DNA of 64,000 nucleotides from Adiantum capillus-veneris (taxonomy: Eukaryota; Streptophyta; Polypodiopsida; Polypodiales; Pteridaceae). How positions within the stretch are numbered: position 1 is the stretch's first letter; the number at the start of each line of letters is the position of its first letter. The stretch lies in the NCBI GenBank assembly GCA_014529385.2, contig CM043959.1, positions 64,619,753 through 64,683,752 of the forward strand. The letters are read 5' to 3'. The notes beneath the pieces were generated by a model. The model saw only the letters and a program-made list of their open reading frames with translations, was not told where the DNA came from and did no database searches. Both the position numbers and the translations under genes were made by a program. This document shows, piece by piece, positions 61,301 through 64,000 of the stretch.

Positions 61301-63964
61301 TGCAGACCTTTATCTTTCTCTCCCCCTGGCAGGGTCTTTACAAAAGTACGGGAAATTTCTGTACACAATGTGAAGCAGAAGGCTTTAGAAGGATAACCTT
61401 CTACCAGGTATATATTTTTTGAAAGTTATTTTTGTTTTCTTGTTTTTTTGCTAATTCGAGCAGATGTCTGTTTAGTGTGCCATATCCGATTCTGTGCATA
61501 CATGTTAGGTACCCTAGGATGTCTATGCTGTGCTTTTTAATATACTTATGAAGGTATACTTGCCTTGGATACCTCTGTTGTAAATTCACAGCGGTTTCTT
61601 TTATTGAATTTGCAGGATCGTCCAGATGTCATGGCCAAGTTTACGACACGCATTGAGGCAGACAAATCTTTATACCCAGTGCTACTGTCAAATGGAAATC
61701 TTATTGAACAAGGCGATCTATCTGTATGCTGGAGTTCTTTTTTTCCATGTTATGAGATGTTGTTTGACTAGTTAGAATGGTGTATGATTTAATAGTATGT
61801 GTCTAAGGTGTATTTATGGTGACACAGGAGGGTCGACACTATGCATTATGGGAGGATCCTTTCAAGAAACCTTGCTATTTGTTTGCACTTGTGGCGGGTC
61901 AGCTTGCAAGTCGAGATGATGAATTCACCACCTGCTCAGGCCGGAAGGTTTCATTGCGTATATGGACTCCAGCACAAGACATTCCAAAAACTGTTCATGC
62001 AATGTATTCTTTGAAGGCAGCTATGAAGTGGGATGAGGAGGTAGAAACATAGGCAACCTTCATCAAAATGCATTATGATTAGGGGGTTCAAGTGATGTTA
62101 GCAGTTTATGTTCTATTGTAGGTGTTTGGACGGGAGTACGATCTTGATCTTTTCAACATTGTTGCAGTTCCTGACTTTAATATGTAAGGGTTCAGCTTAT
62201 TTCTGTTACTTGACTGCTGAGTTTAGGGGCTGTAGATTTCCTAATGTGATGTTTTAAGGACAAAGAACATTACCTTTTTGGATGTTAGCTCAAGATAGTT
62301 TTTCCATTTTTCCATAGGATTGCTAAGGGTTCACTTAGGCAGTGACTGTTTACAAGAGGAATTCTGGCTTGACATTGGTCATATTACGGCTGTACGATAT
62401 TGATCTCCCCCCCCCCCCCGGCAAAACAACAACACACACATATACACACCTTAAAAAAAAGAAGAAAACCTTTTCCCCCCTCTTTCCTTTTCCCTTCCCC
62501 TTTTCTCTGGTGTGCCTGGTCTTAAAAATAATAAGGGAAAACATCTCTCCTCTTTTCTTTCTAAGTTTGGTTAGCTGTCAAGTTACCTGCAATATGTGTG
62601 GCTTTACTTTTTATTGGGCAGTATGTTTAGCGAAGCTTCGTTTTTTTGAATATTTCGCAGGGGTGCCATGGAGAATAAAAGTTTAAATGTAAGCTGTTTT
62701 TGTCCAACCGCAGCAGCAGATTTCTTTTATATCTTATTGTGAATGCCAATAACTGCAATTAATACTGTACAGATTTTCAACTCTAGGCTAGTGCTGGCTT
62801 CGCCAGAGACTGCCAGTGATGCTGACTATGCTGCAATTTTGGGCGTTATAGGGCACGAGGTCTGTAGTCTGTGAGCTGAATGCTGTTGATAGTTTTTATA
62901 GTTGAATGCTTTCTCTAACTTGATAATTTGGCATGCTGCATGGATCTCCTTGTGTTTAATGGCAGTATTTCCACAACTGGACGGGTAATAGGTAGGCTTC
63001 CTTAATCACGACCCTGTGATGTTATTTTAAGACATCTTATTTACTTAAGGTATTGGCCTTTGGAGATCATTCCTGTTGTATTCCCGTCTATGCAGAGTTA
63101 CGTGCAGAGATTGGTTTCAATTGAGCCTGAAAGAAGGTCTCACTGTTTTTAGAGACCAGGTGACAGTTTTATCTTGTGCTACATTTTTTATTGCCATCTG
63201 AGCTCAAATTGTTGGTGAAAAGGACTTAAACAGACAATTTTGTTGCAAACAGGAGTTTTCCTCCGATATGGGAAGTAGAGCTGTAAAGCGAATTGCTGAT
63301 GTTGTGCGGCTTCGCATATCTCAGTTTCCTCAGGTTTGTTGTATTTTAGGGGGCACTACTTCTACCATGCTTTGAAGGCATGTTACTTCGAATGGCATTA
63401 TTCTCTATTGCCTCAAAACAGCGGAATGTTTAATCTCAGGATGCAGGTCCAATGTCGCACCCTGTTAGGCCTCATTCATATATAAAGGTAATCCTATTTC
63501 CATTGTTTTTAATGCCGTTTTCTTTAAGAGTGCAATGTTTTGCTGAAGTCGTGACAATGTTTGGTTGCAGATGGACAATTTTTACACAGGTAGGGTGGTT
63601 TTTTGTCGTCGCATGAAGGAGACCGAGAGCGACATCACATTTTACTGACGTATTTCCTGTATTTGACTTGTGTATTTGTGGTCTACGAATGCTCACATGG
63701 AACAGTGACGGTGAGAGTTTATGAAACTTCTTCTCTTTTATTAGTGTTCTATGCTATCCGGTATTGTGGACTGATCTCTTTTATTTTCTTTGTAAATTCC
63801 TAATGGGCATTGGACACAGGTTTATGAGAAGGTATGTTTGTCATGTACACTTGACAAGAGCATCTTCAATTGACGATTTTTGTTTCTGACCCAGACTGTT
63901 CTTGCAGGGTGCGGAGGTGGTCAGAATGTACCAAACCCTTCTAAGCAAGAAGGGGTTTCGAAAG
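58327..63964 (+). CDS. MPA1: M1-family zinc aminopeptidase (PepN / puromycin-sensitive type), N-terminal half
   Basis: The enzyme removes N-terminal residues from peptides using one zinc ion; Arabidopsis MPA1 is the relative I recall. Exons: 58327-58461, 59963-60038, 60844-60923, 61140-61253, 61333-61407, 61616-61723, 61828-62040, 62122-62183, 62661-62688, 62773-62859, 62966-62991, 63096-63159, 63253-63333, 63440-63487, 63571-63589, 63706-63710, 63820-63831 and 63908-63964. Every junction is GT-AG, and the 1,290 nt give 430 uninterrupted codons. The protein opens with [16 protein letters not shown], has the beta-rich N domain ([20 protein letters not shown]), then GAMEN for substrate anchoring. 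HEYFH with Glu in LKEGLT are the zinc ligands and catalytic Glu. Family members are about 880-990 residues, so the C-terminal half lies beyond the window. It looks functional. Confidence 0.93.
59264..59278. repeat. G15 homopolymer in an intron
   Basis: Follows a T9 run and is followed by GAGGAGGGGG. It lies in the large intron between the exons ending at 58461 and starting at 59963. Confidence 0.9.
62407..62419. repeat. C13 homopolymer in an intron
   Basis: Lies in the intron between the exons 62122-62183 and 62661-62688, followed by a pyrimidine-rich stretch (CTTTCCTTTTCCCTTCCCC). Confidence 0.9.
63706..63710 (+). CDS. MPA1: 5-nt microexon of the M1 aminopeptidase gene
   Basis: TGACG is flanked by ACAG and GTGAGA. 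It follows a 19-nt exon (63571-63589) that ends with one extra G and precedes a 12-nt exon (63820-63831). Joined, the three give MDNFYTVTVYEK, a conserved stretch of plant M1 enzymes. Skipping the 5 nt would shift the frame. Confidence 0.85.
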
Positions 63965-64000
63965 GTATCTGCTTACCCAGGCACTGCAGAAACCTTCCAG

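Noticed and set aside
63603-63803. Open frame reading through 63711 as a longer exon
   Set aside because: It continues only by chance (VTVRVYET); the conserved VYEKGAEVVRM requires splicing out 63711-63819 and 63832-63907.

Overview
This window is nuclear DNA from a plant. It is a retrotransposon-rich intergenic block that runs into one real, intron-dense plant gene at the right end. Evidence for a plant: plant-type Ty1/copia and Ty3/gypsy LTR elements, several with primer-binding sites (PBS) matching initiator-methionine tRNA; a tRNA-Tyr-like gene with a short intron; GT-AG introns with T-rich acceptors; and an organelle-type PepN/M1 aminopeptidase gene. I cannot fix the species. A large-genome land plant, possibly a fern or another non-seed plant, would fit, but that is only inference.

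Layout. 1-4.6 kb: mostly unassigned AT-rich DNA, with possible last exons of an unknown gene at the left edge, a 294-bp tandem duplication carrying long palindromes, and a purine-rich tract. 4.6-16.6 kb: an incomplete copy (copy A) of a gag-protease-only LTR element, split by a nearly intact copia element (Copia-1, 5676-12499, minus strand, perfect 5-bp target-site duplication or TSD). 16.6-25.0 kb: a decayed copia relative of Copia-1 that carries a solo LTR and was hit by Copia-2 (19579-24218), followed by a chimeric LTR / integrase fragment / LTR block. 25-29.9 kb: a second copia wreck with a reversed gypsy integrase piece inside it. 29951-35888: a chromodomain gypsy element, minus strand, whose gag-protease frame is broken by a 68-bp tandem duplication. 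36.2-36.4 kb: tRNA-Tyr-like and tRNA-Leu-like sequences. 38428-49952: an 11.5-kb gag-protease-only LTR element (copy B) inserted into the chromodomain end of another gypsy element. Copy B carries two 1.3-kb TTAA-flanked inverted-repeat elements. 50-56 kb: gypsy remnants and a trihelix-like Myb/SANT gene of uncertain integrity, then a 134-bp GA microsatellite.

56.7-64 kb: a TATA box, a candidate targeting-peptide exon, and eighteen consecutively spliced coding exons (430 codons) of a zinc aminopeptidase of family M1, resembling Arabidopsis MPA1. The GAMEN and HEXXH motifs are present. Exons of 28, 26, 19, 12 and 5 nt are all needed to keep the conserved protein in frame. The gene runs off the right edge.

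The most interesting items are the microexon run in the M1 gene, the TTAA-flanked element pair with a built-in empty site, the gag-protease-only LTR family with an extra ORF in one copy, and the microhomology-joined chimeric LTR block.
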